This document shows positions 7,398 through 13,253 of a stretch of 13,253 bases of DNA, one piece after another. Source of the stretch: JAGNRR01 sp964612525 (GTDB taxonomy: Bacteria > Bacteroidota > Bacteroidia > Chitinophagales > Chitinophagaceae); contig CAZTCQ010000073.1 of assembly GCA_964612525.1 (NCBI GenBank), positions 1 to 13,253 on the forward strand. The letters are read 5' to 3'. Position numbers and translations under genes: made by a program. The notes beneath the pieces are model-generated. The model did not search any database. It saw nothing but the letters and a program-made list of their open reading frames with translations, and was not told the origin of the DNA. Each line of letters starts with the position of its first letter. Position 1 is the stretch's first letter.

Positions 7398-7405
7398 CTT
7401 TTAGT

Positions 7406-7939
7406 ATGACCGTAAAGAAAATTTATCCCATTTTAGGAGCCTTTGGACTGTTGCTTGTTGTTCTAGGAATGTATTCTTGGTTAATGCCAGATACTAATTG
7501 GCAAGGCCTAAAAGCAATTTCAGGTGAAAGCAAAAGTATTAGGTTACCCGATAGCTCTATGGCTTATCTTAAAGGTCCCGCCGAAATTGGTTATCCATCA
7601 GCTTTTGATAAAAAAGTCCGTAATCTAAAAATGGAAGGCGAAGTTTATTTTGAAGTGGTAAACAATAGAAAATCCTTTTTGGTACAAACAGAAAAAGGGG
7701 GCGTAGAAACTCGTGGTGCAAAGTTTTTGATAAACAGTAAGGAAAAGAAAAATATCACGGTTCATTGCTTGATGAACAAGGTGCGCATGATTGCGAAAGG
7801 TAAAAAAGAAATCTTAGAAATTAACTTAGAGGCGGGTGAGATGTGCAGTTTTACTAAAGGAGATGGCCAGATGCAAAAAGAAACATTTGATGCCGAAAGT
7901 TTTATGGCAAAGCTTTTACTTTCAAATTTCGACGACTAA
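7406..7939 (+). CDS. Orphan FecR-domain membrane protein
   Basis: A 177-residue protein. The frame is open from a TTG at 7352, but that TTG is the first half of the FNR box, so I choose the ATG at 7406. Residues 7-26 form one membrane anchor (YPILGAFGLLLVVLGMYSWL). The rest fits the periplasmic FecR domain: ISGESKSIRLPDSSMAYLKG at 38-57, GYPSAF at 62-67, and the core MEGEVYFEVV at 76-85, then FLVQTEKGGVETRGAKFLI. Normal FecR proteins are about 300 residues or more and have an N-terminal cytoplasmic anti-sigma region; this part is missing, and so are a sigma factor and a TonB-dependent receptor nearby. It lies on the opposite strand inside the cco cluster, between ccoI and ccoS, and its last 38 bases overlap the end of ccoI. 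Its job is unknown; sensing or binding at the membrane is a guess. Confidence 0.82.
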   Translation: MTVKKIYPILGAFGLLLVVLGMYSWLMPDTNWQGLKAISGESKSIRLPDSSMAYLKGPAEIGYPSAFDKKVRNLKMEGEVYFEVVNNRKSFLVQTEKGGVETRGAKFLINSKEKKNITVHCLMNKVRMIAKGKKEILEINLEAGEMCSFTKGDGQMQKETFDAESFMAKLLLSNFDD

Positions 7940-10376
7940 CCCACTCACTCAGACCAAAGGTCAACAGAATAATTGTAATAGAACTAGCCGGCATCAGTAT
8001 GGCAGCAATGAGCGGACTCAAACTTCCTTGCACAGCAAAAAACAAACCCGTAAGATTATAAACTAAACTAAGCCCAAAGGTGAGGTAGATAATAGGCTTA
8101 ATTTTTTTAGCTACGCTTAGTATTTTTCCTAATTGTGCCACAGAGCTTGCATCTAAAAGAGCATCACCACCCGGAAAAAAACTATTGCTCTCCTCGCAAA
8201 TAATAAGGCCGCAATCACTCTCTTGCAAAGCGCCATTATCATTTAACCCATCCCCTACCATCAGGGTATTCCTACCTTGCTTTTTTAACTGATGAATGTA
8301 GGCACGCTTGTCATCTGGTTTTTGATTAAAATTAAGATTCACCTGCCCCCCTAACATAGACCTCAAATTATCATACTCCGCACGGTTATCGCCACTCAGT
8401 ACAGAAAGCTCATATTCTGATGACAGTTGTTTCAGCGTCTCCGGTATATTTTCACGATAGTAATTTTTAAAATTATACACCCCAACAAAATCATGATCAA
8501 GCATGACGTACACCTCACTAGATTTTTTAGCAGCATCAACGGTTTCGGTAGCTTGTTTACTTCGGCGATATACAAATTCTTCTGAACCAATGCGCAAATA
8601 ATGCTTGTCTATAAATGCTTCTAAACCACCACCCGAAATTTCTTTTACAACTATACCTTCCAAAATTTCTGCCTCATCTAAATAGGTGGCTATGGCTTGA
8701 CTATAAGGATGTCTGCTGTGGCTGACCGCGCTGTAAATGAAGGTGCGTTCAAAATCACTGAGGGTTTTTCCTTTAAATAGGGTATTAAAATTTTTTGCTT
8801 CGGTTAAGGTACCTGTTTTATCAAAAATGATATGATCTGTATGGGCTAGTTGATCAAGCACGGCTTCGTTTTTAACGTACAAACCAATCTTACTTAAGTT
8901 GCGCAATATGTTTCCTTTGGTAAAGGTTTCGCTTAATAATAGCGCGCACGGACATGAAATAATAAGGACTGCCGTGGCTGACCAAAGTGCTTTGCTCGGG
9001 TCCAGAACGAGCCACACGCCTGCTGTTACCAAAGCAATTAATAAAATGCCCCAGGTGAAATAATGACTCACCCAATCTGTATGCTTTACTTTTTTTTTCG
9101 TCTCTGCATTTTCTGAAACTTTATCACCGTCTTGATTTGACTTATTCCATAAATGCGTGAGGTAAGACTGAGAAGCTTCTTTCAGAGCATAGACCACAAT
9201 TTTATTATTCAATACTCGTCCACCGGCATACACAATATCGCTCGTCTCTTTTGTACTAGGCGTACTTTCTCCTGTTACAAAACTATAATCAATATCCGCT
9301 TTGCTTTTTACTACTATGCCATCTATCGGAATAATATCATTTGGGTAAACGACAACCTCATCCGCAAATTTTATGTCTTCCAGTTTTACGGTAGATATAC
9401 TTTTGTCTTTATTTATCTTAGAAACCGCTATCGGAAAGTAGGAGGTAAAATCACGCTCATAATTTATCAAACGATAAGTCCGCTGCTGTAACACCCGACC
9501 GAGTAACATAAAAAATATTAAGCCCGCCAAGCTATCAAAATAACCGGATTGACCAAGCACCGCTACATCATAAACAGAGCGCCCAAAAGTAATCCCAATG
9601 GCCAAGGCTACGGGTGCATCGGTATTGAGTACGTTGTGTCTGATACCCGCCCAAGCTGATTGAAAAAAAACATAGCTCGAATAAAAAACGGCGGGCAGAC
9701 AAAGCAAGAGATTAGCCCACCGAAAAAAAACACTTAAAGATGAACTAAACAATTGACCGCCTGATATGTACTCAGGCAGACTGAGCATCATAATGGCCAC
9801 AAAACAAGCACCTGCCACACCCAGGTTTTTAATATTTTGTGTGCTAAAATTTTTCTTCTTTTGGTTTCCGCTATCAATGGCACCTCGGTTCAGCTGGGGT
9901 TCGTAGCCAATTTTGCTTAACAGGGTTACCAACTTTTTTAGGGAAATTTCTTCTTGCTTAAAAACAATAAAAACTTCTTTTTGTACAAAATCTACTTCTG
10001 AAGCTTGTATGCCAGGATGCAATTGGGGCAGATGCTCCAGTAGCCAAAGACAAGATGCACAATGAATTTGTGGCAGGTAAAATTTTACATGTGTTTGGCT
10101 TTCATCTTTAAACTGAATTATTTTTTGTACGGCTTCTTCATCGTCTAAAAAAGCAAACTTGTCGTAATCTACCTTTTGGGCTTGCTTGGTGCCCGGAGTA
10201 TTTTCTAAAGAATAGTAGGTGCAAAGATTCCCTTGTTTTAAAATTTGATAAACAGCAACACAACCCGAACAACAAAAAGATTTTTCGTCTTGACGAACCG
10301 TACCCAAGCTGCAACCATCGCCACAATGGTAGCATACTTCAAGTTCTCTTCTGGCCTTGTTTTTAGCTTCTTTCAC
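7902..10376 (-). CDS. ccoI: Copper-translocating P-type ATPase CcoI
   Basis: An 824-residue heavy-metal P1B-type ATPase that supplies copper for cbb3 oxidase assembly. In order: an N-terminal Cys-rich metal-binding region (Cys15, 18, 22, 35, 36, 39); an HMA-like domain with HCASC (Cys106, Cys109); membrane helices from about 184; the actuator motif TGES (368-371); the ion-binding SCPCALL (Cys475-Pro-Cys477); the phosphorylation site DKTGT with Asp519; His556-Pro557 in HSRHP; and VGDGLND (707-713). Two helices close the chain (about 761-805). The Cys-rich head is typical of CcoI/FixI. The start codon is GTG at 10374-10376, inside the end of orf152 (14-base overlap), and no ATG is available nearby. 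The 3' end converges with the FecR-like gene and overlaps it by 38 bases. Confidence 0.95.
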   Translation of the reverse strand: MKEAKNKARRELEVCYHCGDGCSLGTVRQDEKSFCCSGCVAVYQILKQGNLCTYYSLENTPGTKQAQKVDYDKFAFLDDEEAVQKIIQFKDESQTHVKFYLPQIHCASCLWLLEHLPQLHPGIQASEVDFVQKEVFIVFKQEEISLKKLVTLLSKIGYEPQLNRGAIDSGNQKKKNFSTQNIKNLGVAGACFVAIMMLSLPEYISGGQLFSSSLSVFFRWANLLLCLPAVFYSSYVFFQSAWAGIRHNVLNTDAPVALAIGITFGRSVYDVAVLGQSGYFDSLAGLIFFMLLGRVLQQRTYRLINYERDFTSYFPIAVSKINKDKSISTVKLEDIKFADEVVVYPNDIIPIDGIVVKSKADIDYSFVTGESTPSTKETSDIVYAGGRVLNNKIVVYALKEASQSYLTHLWNKSNQDGDKVSENAETKKKVKHTDWVSHYFTWGILLIALVTAGVWLVLDPSKALWSATAVLIISCPCALLLSETFTKGNILRNLSKIGLYVKNEAVLDQLAHTDHIIFDKTGTLTEAKNFNTLFKGKTLSDFERTFIYSAVSHSRHPYSQAIATYLDEAEILEGIVVKEISGGGLEAFIDKHYLRIGSEEFVYRRSKQATETVDAAKKSSEVYVMLDHDFVGVYNFKNYYRENIPETLKQLSSEYELSVLSGDNRAEYDNLRSMLGGQVNLNFNQKPDDKRAYIHQLKKQGRNTLMVGDGLNDNGALQESDCGLIICEESNSFFPGGDALLDASSVAQLGKILSVAKKIKPIIYLTFGLSLVYNLTGLFFAVQGSLSPLIAAILMPASSITIILLTFGLSEWVSRRNLKVKALP

Positions 10377-10821
10377 TAGCGCTTATTTCATAAATCCGGC
10401 GCTCCTTTTCTATGAGCAAACCACTTAATTTGTACTCAATCTCTATATAATCAGATAGTAAGCTGAGCATTTTTTCGCGTTCGGTAGTTGGCGCATTGCT
10501 CAGTAGTAAGCCGTGCAAATGAGCAATTAAATCTGTAATGGTCTGTTGCTTTTTTACGATGTAGTCCTTCGGAAATTTTAAACGGGCTAGGGTGGTTTCT
10601 GCTATTTGCCAATAGTGCCGCTCGGCGCGCCAGAGTGTTGCAATTTCATTAATTAATTTTTCTAAAAAAAGTTGGGGCACCTGCTCAAACTCTTCTGAGA
10701 CCATCATACCCTTCTTTAATAATTCTAGCTCTTCGATGCGCTGCGGATAATACTCATTGACCAACCGCTTAAAGTAAGCCGTGTTGTCATAAATCTTGCT
10801 GTGTTCTTTGTGATGTAACAA
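10363..10821 (-). CDS. Unrecognised all-helical protein upstream of ccoI
   Basis: A 152-residue soluble protein I do not recognise. It has no signal peptide or membrane segment. The sequence reads as amphipathic helices: about 15-37 (YFKRLVNEYYPQRIEELELL), 44-80, 88-107 and 115-145, with many Glu, Leu and Arg. Histidines are at 3, 4, 7, 69, 101 and 103, including His-Leu-His at 101-103. A hemerythrin-like His/Glu pattern was looked for and is not clear. The start is TTG at 10821. No ATG or GTG lies between the upstream in-frame stop and Met39, and the FNR box is then exactly 67.5 bases away, as for ccoS. It overlaps ccoI by 14 bases and so should be co-translated with it. A role in copper delivery or ccoI control is only a guess from position. 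Confidence 0.72.
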   Translation of the reverse strand: MLHHKEHSKIYDNTAYFKRLVNEYYPQRIEELELLKKGMMVSEEFEQVPQLFLEKLINEIATLWRAERHYWQIAETTLARLKFPKDYIVKKQQTITDLIAHLHGLLLSNAPTTEREKMLSLLSDYIEIEYKLSGLLIEKERRIYEISASERS

Positions 10822-10829
10822 ACCAACTA

Positions 10830-10837
10830 CAAGATTA
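10830..10837 (-). promoter_or_regulatory. Possible -7 element of the orf152-ccoI operon
   Basis: On the minus strand the bases are TAATCTTG, one mismatch from TAnnTTTG. The last base is 58.5 bases from the centre of the FNR box, the same distance as for the element before ccoS. It ends eight bases before the TTG start codon. The implied transcript would start very near the coding region. Confidence 0.4.
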
Positions 10838-10877
10838 GCTCGGAATAAAACAACGAGAGTTGCGAACGGTCAACTAG

Positions 10878-10899
10878 AAACTTGATATAAATCAAGTTT
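10878..10899. promoter_or_regulatory. FNR box before orf152-ccoI
   Basis: CTTGATATAAATCAAG contains both half-sites, TTGAT and ATCAA, separated by ATAA. AAA precedes and TTT follows, so each arm is nine bases (AAACTTGAT / ATCAAGTTT), the same arms as the site before ccoS. Only the central four bases break the symmetry. The centre is 67.5 bases upstream of the TTG start of orf152. It lies just downstream of the fnr stop codon, so it should act on orf152-ccoI and not on fnr. Confidence 0.85.
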
Positions 10900-10919
10900 G
10901 AAAAAATAAGGGATACAGG

Positions 10920-11627
10920 CTAGTCGTACATATTTGCGTAGCGCGTTAGTTCGGGCACATTGGCCAATAAGATTTTTTTACCTTCTAATTTTACCAATCC
11001 GTTGTCCTTGAATTCTTTGAGAAAACGAACAACTGTCTCGGTGGCCGTGCCCACAATGTTAGACAGCTCTTCTCTAGATAAAGAGACATTCAAGGTCTCA
11101 CCATCTTCTGCCAAACCGTATGTTTCTTTCAGGAAAAGCAAGGCTTCTGCTGTACGCTCGCGTACAGACTTTTGTGCTATTTGTGTAATTGTACTTTCTG
11201 CTCGGCGCAAATCTTCTGAGAGTAGGCGCATCATATCCATACTGAGTTCCCCATCTTTACGCACGATGCTCAGGAATAATTCTTTTGGAACAAAACATAA
11301 ATTACTATCTTCTAAGGCCACAGCTGATGCTGAATAGCGCTCTCCGCTTAACACCGACCGATAGCCCAGTACATCACCCGATGCTGCCATTCGTACGATT
11401 TGATCGCGGCCCATATCACCATTTTTTGTTAGTTTTATTTTTCCTGCATTAATACAATACAGCCCAAAGGCTTGATGCCCCTCCTTAAAAATAGTTTCGC
11501 CTTTCTTGAATTGAGAGCATATCTTTTCCAGTTCCAACTCCTTGGAATGATCACTACTCGTTTTACAAATTACCGATTTAAAACGATTGGAGCAGTGCTT
11601 GCAGTCTACGTGTTCAAAATCTGACAT
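10920..11627 (-). CDS. Crp/Fnr-family regulator with FNR-like cysteines
   Basis: A 235-residue transcription factor. The N-terminus has Cys9-X2-Cys12-X8-Cys21. A cyclic-nucleotide-type beta-barrel covers about 33-125 (FKKGETIFKEG, GDVLGYRSV), a dimerisation helix about 128-152, and a winged helix-turn-helix from about 155. In the stretch ALEDSNLCFVP, Cys111 aligns with Cys122 of E. coli FNR (ALETSMVCEIP). Cys9, Cys12, Cys21 and Cys111 are therefore candidate [4Fe-4S] ligands. The recognition helix is GTATETVVRFLKEF, with Glu197 and Arg201 at the positions that read the TTGAT half-site; Val200 replaces the Ser212 of E. coli FNR. An oxygen-responsive activator is inferred, not proven. The gene is divergent from the decarboxylase, with an FNR box in the shared 114-base region, and precedes orf152-ccoI by 98 bases on the same strand. 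Confidence 0.9.
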   Translation of the reverse strand: MSDFEHVDCKHCSNRFKSVICKTSSDHSKELELEKICSQFKKGETIFKEGHQAFGLYCINAGKIKLTKNGDMGRDQIVRMAASGDVLGYRSVLSGERYSASAVALEDSNLCFVPKELFLSIVRKDGELSMDMMRLLSEDLRRAESTITQIAQKSVRERTAEALLFLKETYGLAEDGETLNVSLSREELSNIVGTATETVVRFLKEFKDNGLVKLEGKKILLANVPELTRYANMYD

Positions 11628-11689
11628 GATTCTACTCGAAATTATAACATAGCATAATTTTCACCGCAAAAAATAATAAATTTTTATTC

Positions 11690-11707
11690 AATTGATTTTT
11701 ATCAATT
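11690..11707. promoter_or_regulatory. FNR box between fnr and the decarboxylase gene
   Basis: AATTGATTTTTATCAATT holds TTGAT-TTTT-ATCAA with two matching bases outside each half-site. The centre is 43.5 bases before the decarboxylase ATG and 71.5 bases before the fnr ATG. With a transcription start about five bases after the -7 element at 11728-11735, the site is centred at -41.5, the class II activator position. Autoregulation of fnr from the same box is possible. Confidence 0.85.
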
Positions 11708-11727
11708 TTTTCTTCGAACCCCTCATC

Positions 11728-11735
11728 TAGTTTTG
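11728..11735 (+). promoter_or_regulatory. -7 promoter element of the decarboxylase gene
   Basis: TAGTTTTG is an exact match to the Bacteroidota -7 consensus TAnnTTTG. It ends six bases before the ATG at 11742, so the mRNA would have almost no leader. Together with the FNR box it makes a class II activated promoter. It also argues against a TTG start at 11733, because that codon is part of the element. Confidence 0.6.
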
Positions 11736-11741
11736 CAAACC

Positions 11742-13073
11742 ATGGCAACGAAATACGCATACTGGAAAAAGAAATCACAGGCAGAAATAAGAGAAGTTAT
11801 TTTTAACGCATTGGGTGAAAACGTAAATTATCATGACCAATCTATTCTAGGTATACCGGCCTCCTATTTAGACGGGCAAGTTTTTAATAAAGACGCGAGC
11901 TTTGTACAAGATGCTCCATATATCTCCACACTCTTACAAAATCCGAATCATATAGGCTGTCACACATTGGGCTCATCTGAATCTTTTTTTGCTGGTACAC
12001 AAAAAATTGAACAAGAGTTGATAGAGCTTTGCGCTGTAGATATTTTACAAGCCCCCATGCAAAGTACGGATGGTTATGTAGCCAGTGGTGGTACTGAAGC
12101 CAATATGCAAGCGGTATGGATTTACAGAAATTATTTTATAAAAACGAAACAAGCAAAGGCCAAAGAAATTGTGATACTTTGTAGCGAAGACAGTCATTAT
12201 TCTGCAGATAAATCAAGCAACGTATTCAGCATAGATTTGGTAAAAATACCTGTGGATTTAGAAACCAGAGAACTAAGTCTGCAAGGCACCCAGCAAAAAA
12301 TAAAAGAGTGTAAAGCAGCCGGGAAAAAATACTTTATTGTCCTCAGCAATATGATGACCACCATGTTTGGTTCTGTAGATCCTATCGAAACGCTCACCGA
12401 AGCATTAGAAAATGAAGCGGTAGATTATAAGCTACATGTTGATGGCGCCTATGGCGGTTTTTACTATCCGTTCATCTCAAAAAATGAGGCACTCACCTTT
12501 AAGAATGCTAAGATTTCTTCGTTTACCCTAGATGCGCATAAGATGGCACAGGCACCTTATGGTACTGGTATTTTCCTCATCAGAAAAGGTTTTATGCAAT
12601 ACGCCAATACGCGCGAAGCGAAGTATGTAGCTGGCGAGGATTTTACGCTTATTGGTAGTCGCTCTGGAGCAAATGCCGTAGCGGTTTGGATGATCCTTAT
12701 GAAAAATGGTCCTTTTGGTTGGCATGAAAAAATATTTATTCTACAGAAAAGAACAGACTGGCTAAGCCAACAGTTAGAAGAGAAAAATATTGAGTTTTAT
12801 CGTCATCCGAGTGCGAATATCCTCACCATCAAGAGTGAGTACGTTCCTGATCTGGTAGCTAAAAAATATGGTCTGGTACCCGATAATCACAAAGAGCCCC
12901 AGTGGTACAAAATCGTATTGATGGAGCACGTCACCATAGACAAACTTCAGAACCTTTTGGAAGATATGGATGCCCTTACATTTAAAAACGGATGCGTATG
13001 TATGGACTGCTCTAACAATTGCAAGAAAGAAAAGAGTATAAAGGATATTTCTATTGAATCCGTAAAAGGGTAA
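11742..13073 (+). CDS. Group II PLP-dependent amino-acid decarboxylase
   Basis: A 443-residue fold-type I enzyme of the glutamate/histidine/aromatic decarboxylase group. Seen are SGGTEANMQAVW (115-126), which helps hold the cofactor phosphate; SEDSHYSADKSSN (148-160), with His152 stacking on the pyridoxal ring; VDGAYGGF (233-240), with Asp234 for the ring nitrogen and Ala236; and DAHKMAQAPYGTG (264-276), with Lys267 as the Schiff-base lysine. The substrate cannot be told from this. The C-terminus is unusual: a short tail with Cys418-X-Cys420-X2-Cys423-X3-Cys427, then a Lys-rich end, possibly a metal or redox site. Decarboxylation would yield an amine and consume a proton, which would suit fermentative or low-oxygen life. 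It is transcribed away from fnr with an FNR box at class II position. Start ATG 11742 is preferred to the TTG at 11733. Confidence 0.9.
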   Translation: MATKYAYWKKKSQAEIREVIFNALGENVNYHDQSILGIPASYLDGQVFNKDASFVQDAPYISTLLQNPNHIGCHTLGSSESFFAGTQKIEQELIELCAVDILQAPMQSTDGYVASGGTEANMQAVWIYRNYFIKTKQAKAKEIVILCSEDSHYSADKSSNVFSIDLVKIPVDLETRELSLQGTQQKIKECKAAGKKYFIVLSNMMTTMFGSVDPIETLTEALENEAVDYKLHVDGAYGGFYYPFISKNEALTFKNAKISSFTLDAHKMAQAPYGTGIFLIRKGFMQYANTREAKYVAGEDFTLIGSRSGANAVAVWMILMKNGPFGWHEKIFILQKRTDWLSQQLEEKNIEFYRHPSANILTIKSEYVPDLVAKKYGLVPDNHKEPQWYKIVLMEHVTIDKLQNLLEDMDALTFKNGCVCMDCSNNCKKEKSIKDISIESVKG

Positions 13074-13154
13074 ATGATACTATCAGTGCATAATGGCAAA
13101 TTCTATATTCAAGCTAGAATAGACAAGATGCCCGAATTGAACCAATAGTATTCT

Positions 13155-13196
13155 AAAATAAAAAAGGGCTTCAAACTATGAAAGCTTGAAACCCTT
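13155..13196 (-). terminator. Intrinsic terminator after the tRNA
   Basis: AAGGG (13164-13168) and TTCAA (13170-13174) pair with TTGAA (13186-13190) and CCCTT (13192-13196), with one C-A mismatch and an eleven-base loop. Read on the minus strand the stem is followed by TTTTATTTT, so it should end the tRNA transcript, which stops 13 bases before it. On the plus strand the following bases are poor in T, so it may be only a weak stop for the decarboxylase mRNA. Confidence 0.75.
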
Positions 13197-13208
13197 ATTC
13201 TTACTGAG

Positions 13209-13253
13209 TGGACCCACCAGGACTCGAACCTGGGACCACCTGATTATGAGTCA
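13209..13253 (-). tRNA. tRNA-Met (anticodon CAU), 3' part
   Basis: Only the 3' 45 bases are in the window; the D arm and 5' acceptor strand lie outside. On the minus strand the anticodon loop is CTCATAA with anticodon CAT at 13246-13248, the 3' anticodon stem is TCAGG, and the variable loop is TGGTC. The T arm is CCAGG-TTCGAGT-CCTGG (13217-13233). The 3' acceptor strand is TGGGTCC, then discriminator A at 13209. CCA is not encoded: the bases after the discriminator are CTC. A CAU anticodon also occurs in tRNA-Ile with lysidine, and without the 5' half I cannot fully exclude that; it lacks the three G-C pairs next to the anticodon expected of the initiator. Confidence 0.9.

Noticed and set aside
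7352..7405. An 18-codon N-terminal extension of the FecR-like protein starting at TTG
   Set aside because: The TTG is the first half-site of the FNR box, and the extension (IIIKFWSHRHFLTFAFS) precedes a good ATG and a normal membrane anchor. It is regulatory DNA.
9153..9491. A 112-codon plus-strand frame inside ccoI
   Set aside because: It is antisense to the ATPase actuator region, and its product is Tyr/Phe/Ile-rich, as expected from the reverse of a coding strand.
10363..10821. A hemerythrin-like di-iron protein, because it is helical with several His
   Set aside because: The His and Glu residues do not fall in the hemerythrin order or spacing, so the gene is left unnamed.
10960..11337. 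A 125-codon plus-strand frame inside fnr
   Set aside because: It is the Ser-rich complement of the regulator coding strand, with no domain and no promoter.
11733..11741. A three-codon extension of the decarboxylase from TTG
   Set aside because: The TTG is part of the exact -7 element TAGTTTTG, and an ATG follows nine bases later.
13074..13148. A 24-codon frame (MILSVHNGK...) starting right after the decarboxylase stop
   Set aside because: It is too short, has no recognisable features, and sits in a spacer before a terminator.

Overview
This window is part of a Bacteroidota chromosome. The evidence is the fused cbb3 oxidase subunit CcoN-CcoO, a CcoP with one heme, small DUF4834-, CcoS- and CcoQ-type genes, a FecR-type domain, TAnnTTTG-type -7 promoter elements and AT-rich DNA. 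The species cannot be fixed from the sequence. Almost the whole window is a micro-oxic respiration locus: a cbb3-type cytochrome c oxidase, its copper and maturation factors, an FNR-type regulator, and three near-perfect FNR boxes (TTGAT-N4-ATCAA).

Layout. 1-370: the 5' end of a 3-hydroxyanthranilate dioxygenase gene on the minus strand, then a divergent small DUF4834-type membrane protein. 367-7291, all minus strand, read from high to low coordinates: ccoS, ccoNO, ccoQ, ccoP, ccoG, ccoH (fixH), a SafE/UreH-like membrane protein, and last a YihX-like HAD phosphatase that may have its own promoter. 7406-7939, plus strand: an orphan FecR-domain membrane protein that separates ccoS from ccoI. 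7902-10821, minus strand: an unrecognised helical protein followed by the copper ATPase ccoI, with overlapping reading frames. 10920-11627, minus strand: the Crp/Fnr regulator. 11742-13073, plus strand: a group II PLP-dependent amino-acid decarboxylase with a cysteine-rich tail. The window ends with a terminator and the 3' part of a tRNA with anticodon CAU.

How it works together. The regulator keeps four cysteines that can be matched to the [4Fe-4S] ligands of E. coli FNR, although the N-terminal spacing differs. FNR boxes lie before ccoS, before orf152-ccoI and before the decarboxylase. In the two cco units the box centre is exactly 67.5 bases from the start codon, and a -7-like element lies at the same offset in both, which suggests coordinated activation. 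In front of the decarboxylase the box lies about 41.5 bases from the inferred transcription start (class II geometry) and the mRNA would be nearly leaderless. The inferred picture is a small oxygen-responsive regulon: when oxygen falls, FNR switches on the high-affinity oxidase, its copper supply and an amino-acid decarboxylase. The least understood members are the helical protein ahead of ccoI, the FecR-only protein inside the cluster, and the decarboxylase with its Cys tail.

Four genes are too short or too incomplete for ordinary ORF cut-offs and were read by eye: the dioxygenase fragment, the DUF4834 gene, ccoQ and ccoS. No insertion sequence, prophage or CRISPR array was seen, and no gene-free stretch exceeds 300 bases.
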